64,000 bases of DNA from Haladaptatus paucihalophilus DX253. Its GTDB lineage: Archaea; Halobacteriota; Halobacteria; Halobacteriales; Haladaptataceae. Made by a program: the position numbers and the translations under genes. Positions 53,459 through 62,482 of the stretch are shown here, one piece after another (positions within the stretch are counted from its first letter, which is position 1; the number at the start of each line of letters is the position of its first letter). Below the pieces are notes generated by a model, which was given only the letters and a program-made list of their open reading frames with translations, was not told where the DNA came from and searched no databases. The DNA lies in assembly GCF_000376445.1 (NCBI RefSeq), contig NZ_AQXI01000001.1:962962-1026961 (forward strand), read 5' to 3'.

Positions 53459-54427
53459 TCAGTCGAGTTTTTCCGCCGCGTCGCGTTCGATGAGCGGTCC
53501 CGCGTTTTCGGACGGGAGCGCAACCACGTCCTCGGTTTCGAGGTCGTACTCGCGCTCGTCCACGCCGAGAATCGACCCGACATCGCGGGTGATTCTGACC
53601 GTCGTCCGGTCGTCCGCGGGGTCCGAGTCCGACGATTCGGCGGACTGCCCAGTATCCGAAGCCGAAGCGGATGGGGCGGACGATTCGGATAGTGCGGAGG
53701 ACTCCGGTCCGTCCGGTGCGTCCGCGTCCGGCGCGGACGCCTCTCCCGGTTCCCGAGCGGTCGCCTCGCTGGGTGGCGACGGTTCGGGAGGCGTAGACTC
53801 GTCCATCTGGGACGAGGCGGCCGCGTCGTGCTCCCCCGCAATCGCGGCCGCCTCGTCCGACGGACGGTCGCCCGCGGGGTCCGGTTCGGATTCGGCGGCG
53901 GTCGCGTCGGAGGCGGTCGTATCGGTACCCATCGTATCGGAGACGGGTGCGTCCGAGGCGGTCGAGGGACGTGCGCTCGGGTCGGCGGCCGCCGTGTCGG
54001 GGGCGGTCGAGGCGCTCGCCGTCGATTCGGCGCTCCCCTCGTTGCCAGCCAACACGTCGAGAACGGTCGCCTTGTTCGACTCGATACGGTCTACGAGGTC
54101 CGCAAACAGCTGTTGTTCCTCGCTGGTCAGTCCGTCCTCGTCGGCCGGAATTCCGGCGGCGGAGAGGCTCGCACGCTTGACGACCTTGCCGACGCGGCGT
54201 TCGTACACCGCCTCGACGACCTCCTCCGCGGTCTTGATTTCGTCGGTGAGTTGGTTGACTTCAGCGGAATCGAACGGGTCGTCCGCCCGTTCGGCGGCCC
54301 GCTCGCGCTCCTCGCGGAGGCCGCGGATGTAGGCCCCGACGTCCGCGTAAAACGACTCGCGCAGATGCTGTAAGCTGTCCTTCGAGCGCTCCTTGCTCTG
54401 CACACTGCGGAGTTCGTCGAGATTCAT
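53459..54427 (-). CDS. GINS replication complex subunit (Gins51/Gins15 type)
   Basis: A 322-residue protein of the archaeal GINS family, part of the replicative helicase complex with MCM and GAN. The N-terminal alpha domain (1-125) shows MNLDELRSVQSKERSKDSLQHLRESFYADVGAYI, and the C-terminal beta domain (about 272-318) shows VRITRDVGSILGVDEREYDLETEDVVALPSENA. Between them lies about 145 residues of Ser, Ala, Asp, Pro and Thr repeats (SASTAPDTAAADPSARPS and on), an exceptionally long, probably disordered linker. It is co-transcribed with priS: the priS stop overlaps its ATG by four bases. Confidence 0.88.
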   Translation of the reverse strand: MNLDELRSVQSKERSKDSLQHLRESFYADVGAYIRGLREERERAAERADDPFDSAEVNQLTDEIKTAEEVVEAVYERRVGKVVKRASLSAAGIPADEDGLTSEEQQLFADLVDRIESNKATVLDVLAGNEGSAESTASASTAPDTAAADPSARPSTASDAPVSDTMGTDTTASDATAAESEPDPAGDRPSDEAAAIAGEHDAAASSQMDESTPPEPSPPSEATAREPGEASAPDADAPDGPESSALSESSAPSASASDTGQSAESSDSDPADDRTTVRITRDVGSILGVDEREYDLETEDVVALPSENAGPLIERDAAEKLD

Positions 54428-55596
54428 TCTTTCCCCTTTTCTGCCCGGTCGCGCACCATAAGAAAGATGGCGACGTATTCGGGAATCGATACATCACCCG
54501 CCGGGAGCCTAAAGCTTTCGCCACCGAGCGAAACGTGCGCCTCGGACGATAGTTCGACCGTCACTTCGTGCGACCGGAACGTCTCAGGAACCGCGTCGCG
54601 GAGCGGGTCGAAATCGTCGAGTCCGTCGCGCGGAATCCGCGTCACTTCCAACCCGCTCCCGCCGTGGAGGCTGCCGGGAAGTCGTATCAAGCGGTGCGTG
54701 TCGGTCGTGACGGGTTCGTCCACCGCCGCGCTTTCGGCCGCGAACACGTCGTCGGCCAGAATCCGCGCGAGTTGGTAGAAAGCCGGGTGAACGTCCACGT
54801 TCCCGCGGTCTATCTCCCGGCGGTTGTTCGTCGCGGCGTTGTACGCTCCCTTCGCCTTGCCGGAGCCGATGCCGTCGAACTCCTGCAATCGTTCGAGGGC
54901 GTCGGCTTCGTCCATCGACAGGAGGTCGTCCACGAACGAGTTGACGTACGCGTGGACGCGACCGCCCCAGCCGCCGCTGGTCGGCAGGGTCCGTTTCTGC
55001 GTCGGGTTCTTGAGTCCGATTCCGGCGACCGTCTCCGACTGCACCAGCGATTCGAAGTCCACGTCGCCCGCCCGGACGTAATCGACGATTTCGCGCCGTC
55101 CCTCGCGGTCCAACCCCTTGACGTCCTCGTCCCGAACGTGGACGTGGTAACCGCGGCCGCCCGAGAAGACTATCGTCATGTCTTCGAAGCCGAAATCCCG
55201 TTCGAGGATGTCGAGGAGGTCGAGCAGTTCCTCCTTACACCGAGCCAGCATGTCGGCGTAGGGGGTTTCGGGCGTGACGCCCGGCAGGTGGTCCGCGTCC
55301 AAGTCGAACACGAGGTCGGCGCTCTGCCAGCCCTTCGCGTCCATCGTCCCCGCACCGGGGTCGCGGTAGCGACCGGCGGAGAAGTAGACGTGTCGCGGAC
55401 GCTCGCGTTCGAGAAAGCCGCCGAGGGTGCCGAGGTCGAGGAGGGAGTTGTGCCGAACCATCGTCGTGCCCGGTCCGGTGGTCCACGGGATGTACCCCCA
55501 CTCGCGCTCGTCGGCGTCCGGCGGGAGTTCCGGCGCTACCGTTCGGTAGTGGTCACGGAACCGGCCTCGGAGATACGCACGCGTCCGCTCTTCCAT
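54424..55596 (-). CDS. priS: DNA primase small (catalytic) subunit PriS
   Basis: A 390-residue primase that starts Okazaki and leading strands. The catalytic motif is LVFDLDADH, with the metal-binding Asp pair, and SGGRGYHVHVRDED is the conserved His/Ser motif. LPTSGGWGGRVHAYVNS and the C-terminal LIRLPGSLHGGSGLEVTRI are typical. An ATG six codons upstream is possible; MEERTRAYLRG is chosen as the family start. Its partner GINS gene follows with an overlap of four bases, the standard haloarchaeal priS-gins pair. Confidence 0.93.
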   Translation of the reverse strand: MEERTRAYLRGRFRDHYRTVAPELPPDADEREWGYIPWTTGPGTTMVRHNSLLDLGTLGGFLERERPRHVYFSAGRYRDPGAGTMDAKGWQSADLVFDLDADHLPGVTPETPYADMLARCKEELLDLLDILERDFGFEDMTIVFSGGRGYHVHVRDEDVKGLDREGRREIVDYVRAGDVDFESLVQSETVAGIGLKNPTQKRTLPTSGGWGGRVHAYVNSFVDDLLSMDEADALERLQEFDGIGSGKAKGAYNAATNNRREIDRGNVDVHPAFYQLARILADDVFAAESAAVDEPVTTDTHRLIRLPGSLHGGSGLEVTRIPRDGLDDFDPLRDAVPETFRSHEVTVELSSEAHVSLGGESFRLPAGDVSIPEYVAIFLMVRDRAEKGKE

Positions 55597-55704
55597 CGTA
55601 CGTTCATGAAACACCCGATTGATTAAAGCGTTGTTTCTTCGGATTACGCGGTCGCTGCTCGGGACGATATCACCGGTCCGCCGTGCGAGGTCGGAACCGA
55701 ACGG

Positions 55705-56193
55705 TTAGCTACGCATGAAATCCGAGAGCCGTTTGGCGATGCTTTCCTCTTCGCCCAGTCGGAGGTAGAAGGCGTCGCCGCTGTCTTCGTAGTAGTTATC
55801 GATGCGACGCTCGACGGCGAAGCCGAGGTGTCGATAGAAGTCGAGTGCGTTCTCGTTCGTCGTTCGGGCGTGACAGGTGACGGAGGCGTGATTGTCCGCG
55901 ACCTTCGCGACGAGCCGTTGACCGAACCCTTCGCCCCGGAACTCGGGTGCGACCGCGAGAAAGAGGATGTATCCGTCGCGTCGGACCGCCGCGAACCCGA
56001 CGAGTCGTTCGCCGTCGTCGTCCTCGGTGACGTAGCAGTAGACGGTCGACCGGCGGTACGCGTCCGTGAAAAATCCCCGTCGTTGTTTCAGCACGCCCTC
56101 GCGCTGCCGGATGCGCTCTTTTAGCTGCCACGCCTCCTCGACGTAGCGATTGTCGCCCGGCCCGACGACGCGCGTGTCGATATTTACGCTCAC
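55705..56193 (-). CDS. GNAT-family N-acetyltransferase
   Basis: A 162-residue acetyltransferase. The acetyl-CoA-binding motif is LAVAPEFRGEGFGQRLVAKV, and ENALDFYRHLGFAVERR is the C-terminal GNAT strand. The reading frame runs far upstream, but the extra part is basic; GTG at 56193 begins SVNIDTRVVGPGDN. A TATA-like ATATTT lies about 25 nt upstream, as for a leaderless transcript. The acceptor may be a protein N-terminus or a small molecule. Confidence 0.85.
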   Translation of the reverse strand: MSVNIDTRVVGPGDNRYVEEAWQLKERIRQREGVLKQRRGFFTDAYRRSTVYCYVTEDDDGERLVGFAAVRRDGYILFLAVAPEFRGEGFGQRLVAKVADNHASVTCHARTTNENALDFYRHLGFAVERRIDNYYEDSGDAFYLRLGEEESIAKRLSDFMRS

Positions 56194-56295
56194 TGCGAGG
56201 GAGTAGCAGGCAGACAAATATAATTCCACCGGCATACGAATCATCGAGATGTCGGAGTGGCAAGCCTCAAACCGGTAGCGAGCGAGGAATAGACG

Positions 56296-56706
56296 ATGAG
56301 CTACGCGCTCCGAGAACACACCGCCGATATCGGGGTCGAAGCGACCGGAGAGACGATTTCCGACGCGTTCGCCGCCGTTGCGGACGGCATGGCGGCGGCC
56401 ATGTGCGACGACATCCCAGCGGGCGGAACGCGCTTCGCCCTCGACGTGCGCGCCGAGAGCCGGGAGGCGCTCCTGTTCGACTACCTGGACGAACTCATCT
56501 ACCAGCGCGACGTCCGAGCCGTGCTCCCTGTCGAAAACGAGGCGAGCGTCCGCGAGGACGGCGACGGCTGGCATCTCAACGGAAGCGCACGCGGCGTCCC
56601 GCTCGCCGACCTCTCGGCGCGGGAGGTCAAGGCCGTCACCTACTCCGAGATGGTCGTCGAGGAGGCCGACGACGGCTGGCGCGCCCACGTCGTGTTCGAC
56701 GTGTGA
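56296..56706 (+). CDS. Archease (RtcB cofactor)
   Basis: A 136-residue archease, which activates the RtcB RNA ligase. The family motifs are LREHTADIGVEATG, where Asp and His bind metal, DYLDELIYQRDV in the middle, and KAVTYSEMVVEEADDGWRAHVVFDV at the end. It lies 68 bp before rtcB on the same strand, the usual pairing. The two are probably co-transcribed. The gene is divergent from the GNAT gene. Confidence 0.93.
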   Translation: MSYALREHTADIGVEATGETISDAFAAVADGMAAAMCDDIPAGGTRFALDVRAESREALLFDYLDELIYQRDVRAVLPVENEASVREDGDGWHLNGSARGVPLADLSAREVKAVTYSEMVVEEADDGWRAHVVFDV

Positions 56707-56774
56707 ACGGCGAACGGGGCGGAATCGTCGTCGCCTCCGAAACGCCTTCCCACGTGTGCCTCGAAGTAGCACGC

Positions 56775-58277
56775 ATGAAGACGTACACGGCGGGGGACGT
56801 CACGCTCGAACGGGTTCGGGAGTACGTGTGGGAGATTCCACGGGAGGGGAAAATGGGAACGCCCGCTCGCGTCCTCGCCAGCGAGCGACTGCTCTCCCAG
56901 ATTTCCGAGGACAAGACGCTCCAGCAGTTGCGGAACGCGACCCAGTTGCCGGGGGTGACGAAGTACGCCGTCTGCATGCCGGACGGTCATCAGGGATACG
57001 GCTTCCCGGTCGGCGGCGTCGCCGGAATCGACGCCGAAAACGGCTGTATCTCGCCGGGAGCTGTCGGCTACGACATCAACTGCGGCGTCAGGATGATGCG
57101 GACGAATCTGACGATGGACGACGTGCGGGGCCACGAGGAGGAACTCGTGGACGCGCTGTTCGACGCCATCCCGTCCGGGTTGGGCGGCGGCGGCGTCGTC
57201 GAGTCGGGCATCGACACCGTGAACGAGGTGCTGGAGCGCGGCATGGCGTGGGCGCTGGACGAGGGCTACGCGACCGACGCCGACCTCGCGCACTGTGAGG
57301 ACGAGGGGGTCCGGGAGGAGAGCGACCCGTCGGCCGTTTCGACGAAGGCGAAGAATCGAGGAAAGAACCAACTCGGGAGCCTCGGGAGCGGCAACCACTT
57401 CCTCGAAGTCCAGCGCGTGACGGACGTGTTCCGGGAGGAGGTCGCCGACGCGTACGGACTCTCGGAGGGGCAAGTCGTCGTGCTCATCCACTGTGGCAGT
57501 CGCGGACTGGGCCATCAGGTCTGCACCGACTACCTCCGGAAGATAGAGAAACGGCACTCGGGGCTGCTGTCGAAACTCCCGGACAGGGAACTCGCGGCCG
57601 CGCCCGCCGGAAGCCGACTCGCCGAGGAGTACTACGCGGCGATGGGGGCGGCAATCAACTTCGCGTGGGTGAACCGACAGCTCGTCATGCACCGCACGCG
57701 CGAGGTGTTCGAGGACGTGTTCGACCGGCCGTGGCGGACGATGGGGATGGAACTGCTGTACGACGTGGCGCACAACATCGCCAAGAAGGAGACGCACGTC
57801 GTGAGGGTTGGGCCGGAGGGCCGACCAGTGGGAGACGGAGAAGCCGTCGAGCGCGAGGAGCGAGAGCTGTTCGTCCATCGAAAGGGAGCGACGCGCGCCT
57901 TTCCGGCGGGCCACCCCGAGGTGCCCGGCGCGTACCTCGACGTGGGCCAACCCGTCATCATCCCCGGCAGCATGGGGACGGGGAGCTACGTCCTCCGCGG
58001 CGGCGAGGCGTCGATGGAGCTTGGGTTCGGCTCGACCGCACACGGCGCGGGCCGAGTGATGAGCCGAACGCAAGCGAAGAAGGACTACTGGGGCGGGGAC
58101 GTGCGGGAGGAACTGGAACGCGAGCACATCTACGTCAAAGCCCAGAGCGGCGCGACGGTCGCGGAGGAAGCGCCGGGCGTCTACAAGGACGTGGATGAAG
58201 TCGTGCGCGTATCGGACGCGCTGGGAATCGGAGATACGGTCGCTCGAACGTTCCCCGTCTGCAATATCAAAGGCTAA
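56775..58277 (+). CDS. rtcB: RNA-splicing ligase RtcB
   Basis: A 500-residue RNA ligase that seals tRNA halves and repairs broken RNA with GTP. Metal ligands are in DINCGVRMM, SGNHFLEV and HCGSRGLGHQV, and SMELGFGSTAHGAGRVMSR carries the guanylated-His region. No intein is seen. The ATG at 56775 begins MKTYTAGDVTLERVREYVW, as in archaeal RtcB; the upstream frame is not part of it. It follows archease and should act in splicing of tRNAs with introns. Confidence 0.95.
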   Translation: MKTYTAGDVTLERVREYVWEIPREGKMGTPARVLASERLLSQISEDKTLQQLRNATQLPGVTKYAVCMPDGHQGYGFPVGGVAGIDAENGCISPGAVGYDINCGVRMMRTNLTMDDVRGHEEELVDALFDAIPSGLGGGGVVESGIDTVNEVLERGMAWALDEGYATDADLAHCEDEGVREESDPSAVSTKAKNRGKNQLGSLGSGNHFLEVQRVTDVFREEVADAYGLSEGQVVVLIHCGSRGLGHQVCTDYLRKIEKRHSGLLSKLPDRELAAAPAGSRLAEEYYAAMGAAINFAWVNRQLVMHRTREVFEDVFDRPWRTMGMELLYDVAHNIAKKETHVVRVGPEGRPVGDGEAVEREERELFVHRKGATRAFPAGHPEVPGAYLDVGQPVIIPGSMGTGSYVLRGGEASMELGFGSTAHGAGRVMSRTQAKKDYWGGDVREELEREHIYVKAQSGATVAEEAPGVYKDVDEVVRVSDALGIGDTVARTFPVCNIKG

Positions 58278-58371
58278 CGCGCCGTCCCGACGAAATCCTA
58301 CGCGAACGGATAGGAACAACGTTTCTTTTACTAATCCAAAGATTTTGATACCTATGGAGTGAAACTACCCC

Positions 58372-58911
58372 ATGCGACGACGAGCGTTGCTCGGCGCGGT
58401 CGGAACGAGCGTGACTGCTGGCTGTCTCGGGGACGTCCTCCATCTCTCCCGTGGTGAGTCCCGCTTTTCCATCGAAAACGACCCCGTTCCGGCCGACTTT
58501 CCGGCGACGCTCTCGGCGAGGCTCCTCTCCGACGAGACGGCGGCGCATCCGCCGCGAATTCGAATCGACTTCGAGTACACGGGGGACGAACCTCGCACCG
58601 TTCGGTTCAACTACCCCGGCCCGTTCGCGGACACGCTCGCCGCCGGACCCGACGGCTCGAAACTCGTTCTCGAATACGAAGCCGAGACGAGCAGTCGCCA
58701 CGACGGTTGTTGGTGGGCAACGCCGTCAACCGGACGCGGTGCGGCCGAACATCGCCGATTCAGTTCCGGCGACGAAGCGCACGTCGAGTGGGAAGTATTG
58801 ACACACGAGGAGTCGGACACCTGTTATCCATCGGGACGCTATCACTTCGTCGATAGGTACTACGTGGACGGCGGCACGTACGAGTGGGGATTTCAGCTAC
58901 GGATACGCTAA
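58372..58911 (+). CDS. Haloarchaeal lipoprotein of unknown function
   Basis: A 179-residue exported protein: MRRRALLGAVGTSVTAGCLG is a signal with an Arg-rich start and a lipobox ending in Cys18. The rest is a beta-rich domain of immunoglobulin-like appearance (RIRIDFEYTGDEPRTVRFNYPGPF, HVEWEVLTHEESDTCYPSGRYHFVDRYY), with cysteines in SRHDGCWWA and DTCYPSG that may form a disulfide. It overlaps the convergent zinc-ribbon gene by 4 bp. A TATA-like TTTCTTTTAC lies near 58321. Confidence 0.75.
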   Translation: MRRRALLGAVGTSVTAGCLGDVLHLSRGESRFSIENDPVPADFPATLSARLLSDETAAHPPRIRIDFEYTGDEPRTVRFNYPGPFADTLAAGPDGSKLVLEYEAETSSRHDGCWWATPSTGRGAAEHRRFSSGDEAHVEWEVLTHEESDTCYPSGRYHFVDRYYVDGGTYEWGFQLRIR

Positions 58912-59213
58912 GTTCTGAAATCGAAGTTCGGCGCGTCCTCGGGTCGGAGCGGCACGTCCGGGTCGAGTTCTTCTCCCCTCTCGTAGCGGACGAAGTTGAG
59001 GTAGTACAGTTCGCCACAGCCGTCGCCGTCGGTTTCGCTCGCGCCGCAGACGAGTTCCACGCCGTCCGCGTCCTCGAACTCGTCGTAGGCGTTGGCGTAC
59101 TCCCACCCGTCCAAGGGGTCGGCCGTGACCGATTTGTCGGCCAGGCGGGCATCGCGTTGGAGCGTTGCGATGGCACCGCAGTGTGGACAGTAGTAGCGAA
59201 CGGGGACGGTCAT
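58908..59213 (-). CDS. Small zinc-ribbon protein
   Basis: A 101-residue acidic haloarchaeal protein. Two Cys pairs are visible: YYCPHCGAIAT near 8-13 and ELVCGASETDGDGCGELYY near 54-68, suggesting a zinc knuckle. The remainder has a conserved-looking LNFVRYERGEELDPDVP segment. I do not recognise the family. Its end overlaps the convergent lipoprotein gene by 4 bp. Confidence 0.75.
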   Translation of the reverse strand: MTVPVRYYCPHCGAIATLQRDARLADKSVTADPLDGWEYANAYDEFEDADGVELVCGASETDGDGCGELYYLNFVRYERGEELDPDVPLRPEDAPNFDFRT

Positions 59214-59334
59214 GATGACCGATTAGCGTCGGGAGAAGGTAAACCGTTCGTCACCCGTGGTGAGGAGGGACGGTAACGCGGAGTGAAACCGGAAACCCAG
59301 AACAATCTTGTAGCCCGGTGAACTTCGTTAGCGC

Positions 59335-60186
59335 ATGATAGACGAGACAGTCGAGGAGATACAGGAGATGCAAACGCACAGCTCCTCGACCGTCGCGGTC
59401 AAGGCGGCGAGAGCGCTCTCCGACCTCGTGGACCGCGATTTCGAGACCGTCGAGGAGTTCGAGCGCGCGCTCGACCACAACAGCAGTGTCCTTCGTCGGG
59501 CGAACCCGTCTCACGCCTCGCTCGTCACGACCCAGCGGGCCATCGTGGCGATGGTGACGGAAGCGGATAACGAAACCGTCGAGCAGGCGAAAGAGAACAC
59601 GCAGGAGGCCATCGATAGCGTCGTCGAGCAGGTCATGACCGCCAAGCGACGCGCCGCCGAGAACGCCGCGCCGCTGTTCGAGGACGGCATGACGCTCATG
59701 ACCCACGATTACTCCTCGACCGTGCTGGAAGCCGTCGAAACCGCCGTGGCGGACGGCGCGTACCTCGACGTGTACGTCATGGAGGCCCGGCCGCGCTACC
59801 TCGGCCGCAAGACCGCGCGCGTGCTCGGCGAAATCGACCAGGTGGACGCGACGCTCATCGTCGACAGCGCCGCGGGCCACTACCTGCCCGAGTGTGACCG
59901 CGTGTTCACCGGAATGGACTGCATCGTGGACGAAACCCTCTACAACCGCGTCGGCACCTTCCCGCTGACCGTCACCGCGAACGAAGTCGATGTCCCCGTC
60001 ACGGCCGTCGGTTCCAGCGCGAAAATCGTCGGCGAGGCATTCCGGTTCGAGAACGACTTTCGCTCGCCCAGCGAAGTCATCCGTGAACCGGCGGAGGGCT
60101 TTGCGGTGTGCAACCCGGCCTACGACGCCACGCCGACCGAACTCCTCGATTCCGTCGTGACGGACGAAGGAACGTGGGAGTACTGA
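59335..60186 (+). CDS. eIF-2B alpha/ribose-1,5-bisphosphate isomerase-like protein
   Basis: A 283-residue protein of the IF-2B family. The helical N-terminal part (1-100) and the Rossmann-like C-terminal part are both present; key segments are TLMTHDYSSTVLEAVE, VYVMEARPRYLGRKTARVL, and RVFTGMDCIVDETLYNRVGTFPLTV with the conserved Asp and the R-x-G-T motif. Archaeal members include R15P isomerases of the AMP pathway and translation-related forms; it is not possible to say which this is. No RuBisCO-type neighbours are in the window. Confidence 0.85.
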   Translation: MIDETVEEIQEMQTHSSSTVAVKAARALSDLVDRDFETVEEFERALDHNSSVLRRANPSHASLVTTQRAIVAMVTEADNETVEQAKENTQEAIDSVVEQVMTAKRRAAENAAPLFEDGMTLMTHDYSSTVLEAVETAVADGAYLDVYVMEARPRYLGRKTARVLGEIDQVDATLIVDSAAGHYLPECDRVFTGMDCIVDETLYNRVGTFPLTVTANEVDVPVTAVGSSAKIVGEAFRFENDFRSPSEVIREPAEGFAVCNPAYDATPTELLDSVVTDEGTWEY

Positions 60187-60196
60187 CGCCAATCCC

Positions 60197-61324
60197 TTAT
60201 TCGACCTGCAGCCACTCGCCGCTCTCGTCGCTTCGCTCGATAGCGTCCAGTACCTTCTGCACCGCCACGCCGTCCGCGAAGTTCGGGTGGTATTCCGTCC
60301 CACTCTCCACAGCCGACAAGAACTCGTAGTTCTCGTGGACGAACGTGTGTTCCCAGCCGATGACGTGGCCCGGCGGCCACCAGTGCTCGACGTACGGGTC
60401 GGACTCGTCGGTGACGAGCACCGTCTCGTAGCCGCGATTCTCGCCGCGTAGGACTTCGAGTTCGTTGAGGCGTTCGAGCGAGAACTTCAGGCTTCCCTCG
60501 GAGCCGTGAATCTCGATGGTGTGGTCGTTCTTGTGACCGTTCGCGAACCGCGAAGCCTCGAACGTCGCCATCACGTCGCCCTCCAGTTCGGCCTGTGCGG
60601 AGTAGGCGTCGTCCACGGTGACCGGTCGCGTTTCGTCTGCGGCGGTTTCACCGTCTCCCGTAGACTCCCCCTCTACCGGACGCTCGTCCACGAACGTCTG
60701 TAGGTGGCCCGAAACGCGCTCCACGTCGCCGACGAGGAACCGCGCGAGGTCGATGGTGTGCGCGCCGAGGTCGCCGAGCGCGCCGCTTCCCGCCAACTCC
60801 TCGTCGTTGCGCCACGACCACGGCGCGTCGGGGTCGACCAACCAGTCCTGGAGGTAGCGACCGCGGAACTGGTGAATCTCGCCGAGCACGCCGTCCTCGA
60901 TGAGTCCCTTCGCGTACTGGATGGCCGGGATGAACCGGTAGTTGAACGCCGTCGCGGTCGGGACGTCCGCCGACCGTGCGGCCTCGGCCATCCGTTCCGC
61001 GTCGGAGAGATTCGCCGCGAGGGGTTTCTCACAGAGGACCGGGACGCCCGCCTCCAGCGCGGCGATGGAGGGTTCGGCGTGGACGAAATTCGGTCCGAGG
61101 TTGTAGAACGCGTCCACCTCGTCGATGACTTCCTCCCAGTCCGTGCTCGTGTGGGCAAAGCCGAGTCGGTCCGCGGCCTCCGAAAGCGCTTCCTCGTCCC
61201 GCCCGATGAGCGTGTGCCGTTCGACGTCCGGTGCGTCGGGGAAGAACATCGGCAACCGCGCCAGCGCGTTCGCGTGGGCTTTTCCCATGAACCGGTAGCC
61301 TAACACACCGACTTTCAGCGTCAT
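60197..61324 (-). CDS. Gfo/Idh/MocA-family oxidoreductase (second)
   Basis: A 375-residue NAD(P)-dependent sugar oxidoreductase. The Rossmann motif is KVGVLGYRFMGKAHANAL at 4-21, CEKPLAANLSDAERM carries the EKP motif, and SGALGDLGAHTIDLARFLVGDV has the DLGxHxxD motif. Its closest functional types oxidise myo-inositol, glucose or related sugars. An ATG four codons upstream is possible. It is divergent from a PfkB-family kinase, so the two may form a second sugar catabolic pair. Confidence 0.92.
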   Translation of the reverse strand: MTLKVGVLGYRFMGKAHANALARLPMFFPDAPDVERHTLIGRDEEALSEAADRLGFAHTSTDWEEVIDEVDAFYNLGPNFVHAEPSIAALEAGVPVLCEKPLAANLSDAERMAEAARSADVPTATAFNYRFIPAIQYAKGLIEDGVLGEIHQFRGRYLQDWLVDPDAPWSWRNDEELAGSGALGDLGAHTIDLARFLVGDVERVSGHLQTFVDERPVEGESTGDGETAADETRPVTVDDAYSAQAELEGDVMATFEASRFANGHKNDHTIEIHGSEGSLKFSLERLNELEVLRGENRGYETVLVTDESDPYVEHWWPPGHVIGWEHTFVHENYEFLSAVESGTEYHPNFADGVAVQKVLDAIERSDESGEWLQVE

Positions 61325-61455
61325 GATTGCGTTCACGTTGTTCGGGAAGGGATTTAGTGTTTAGTGGCCCGCCGGGAGACGGGGATCGGAAATTCAGCGA
61401 CATATCGCCCCAACGCGACCGACTCCTTATCATCGCGGCGGCCGAACATCGTCGC

Positions 61456-62472
61456 GTGGCGTACGCCGAACTCCGTGCCGAACTCTCGGGTAATCCTTCT
61501 CCCCGCGTCGTCGCGTTCCCCGACGGGAGCATCGATACGTTTTCGAGGATTCGCTCACCCGCCGGACGACTCGACTCGTTGACCGCGTTCTCCGACGAAC
61601 TCGCGGACGGCAAGCGGTCGTTCCACCTCGAACCGGAAACGCGGGAGGCGGGCGGACAGGCCGTCAATATGGCGAAACAGGTGCACGCGCTGGGCGGCGA
61701 CACGGAACTGTACGGCCATCTGGACGACCCGCTGCTCGCCGACCTCCCGTTTCCGTGCGTCTCGATGGGCGAACCGGCGGCCGTATCCGTGCTGGAACTC
61801 GGGGACGACGGCGTTCTCTTCGCCGCGGAGTCGGACGCGATACGGGACTGGACTGCGGCCGACGTACGAACCGCGATGGGCGGCGATTTCGCGCCGATAC
61901 GCGACGCCGACGGGGCGTGCTGTGGAAACATCGCGTCGTTCCCGGCCCTCCTCGACGTGTTTCGTTCGCTCGCCTCGACGGACGGGGACGGCGACGGTGG
62001 CGCGTTCGTCCTCGACCCCGGCGACCTGACCGACGTGGCAGCCGAGACGATAGCGGACTACTTCTCGGTGCTCTCCGACCTCGACGACCGTTTCGAAGTC
62101 GTCCTGAGCGTGAACGACCTCGAAACCGACCGCCTCGCGGAGGTGGTCGGCGGTCGGGGGAAGTCGAAATCCGACTCGCTCGAACGAATCCGAGACGAGG
62201 CGGCCGTCTCGGCAATCGTGTATCACGGCACGGAGCGAGCGGTCGCCGCGACCCGCGACGGGACCCTCACCGTTCCCAACTACACCGTTTCGACCGTCGA
62301 GCGAACCACGGGGGCGGGCGACCGGTTCTCCGGCGGACTGACGTTCGGCCGCGCGAGCGGGTGGGACTGGGAACCGACGCTGGCGCTGGCGAACGTCTGT
62401 ACGTCGCGGTACGTCGAAACGGCGACGACCGTCGATGTCGAGGCGGTACTGAGCGAAGAGTGGACGAAATAG
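61456..62472 (+). CDS. PfkB-family carbohydrate kinase
   Basis: A ribokinase-type sugar kinase of about 338 residues. The C-terminal PfkB signature is TTGAGDRFSGGLTFGRASGW with the catalytic Asp in GAGDRF, and REAGGQAVNMAKQVHALGGD is the N-terminal substrate-binding region (about 57-76). The start is uncertain: no ATG precedes the domain. GTG at 61456 (VAYAELRAEL) has a CTTATC-like box 25 nt before it and is preferred; GTG at 61357 and a TTG at 61327 are alternatives. The divergent neighbour is a Gfo/Idh/MocA oxidoreductase. Confidence 0.85.
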   Translation: MAYAELRAELSGNPSPRVVAFPDGSIDTFSRIRSPAGRLDSLTAFSDELADGKRSFHLEPETREAGGQAVNMAKQVHALGGDTELYGHLDDPLLADLPFPCVSMGEPAAVSVLELGDDGVLFAAESDAIRDWTAADVRTAMGGDFAPIRDADGACCGNIASFPALLDVFRSLASTDGDGDGGAFVLDPGDLTDVAAETIADYFSVLSDLDDRFEVVLSVNDLETDRLAEVVGGRGKSKSDSLERIRDEAAVSAIVYHGTERAVAATRDGTLTVPNYTVSTVERTTGAGDRFSGGLTFGRASGWDWEPTLALANVCTSRYVETATTVDVEAVLSEEWTK

Positions 62473-62482
62473 CGTCGGGCGA

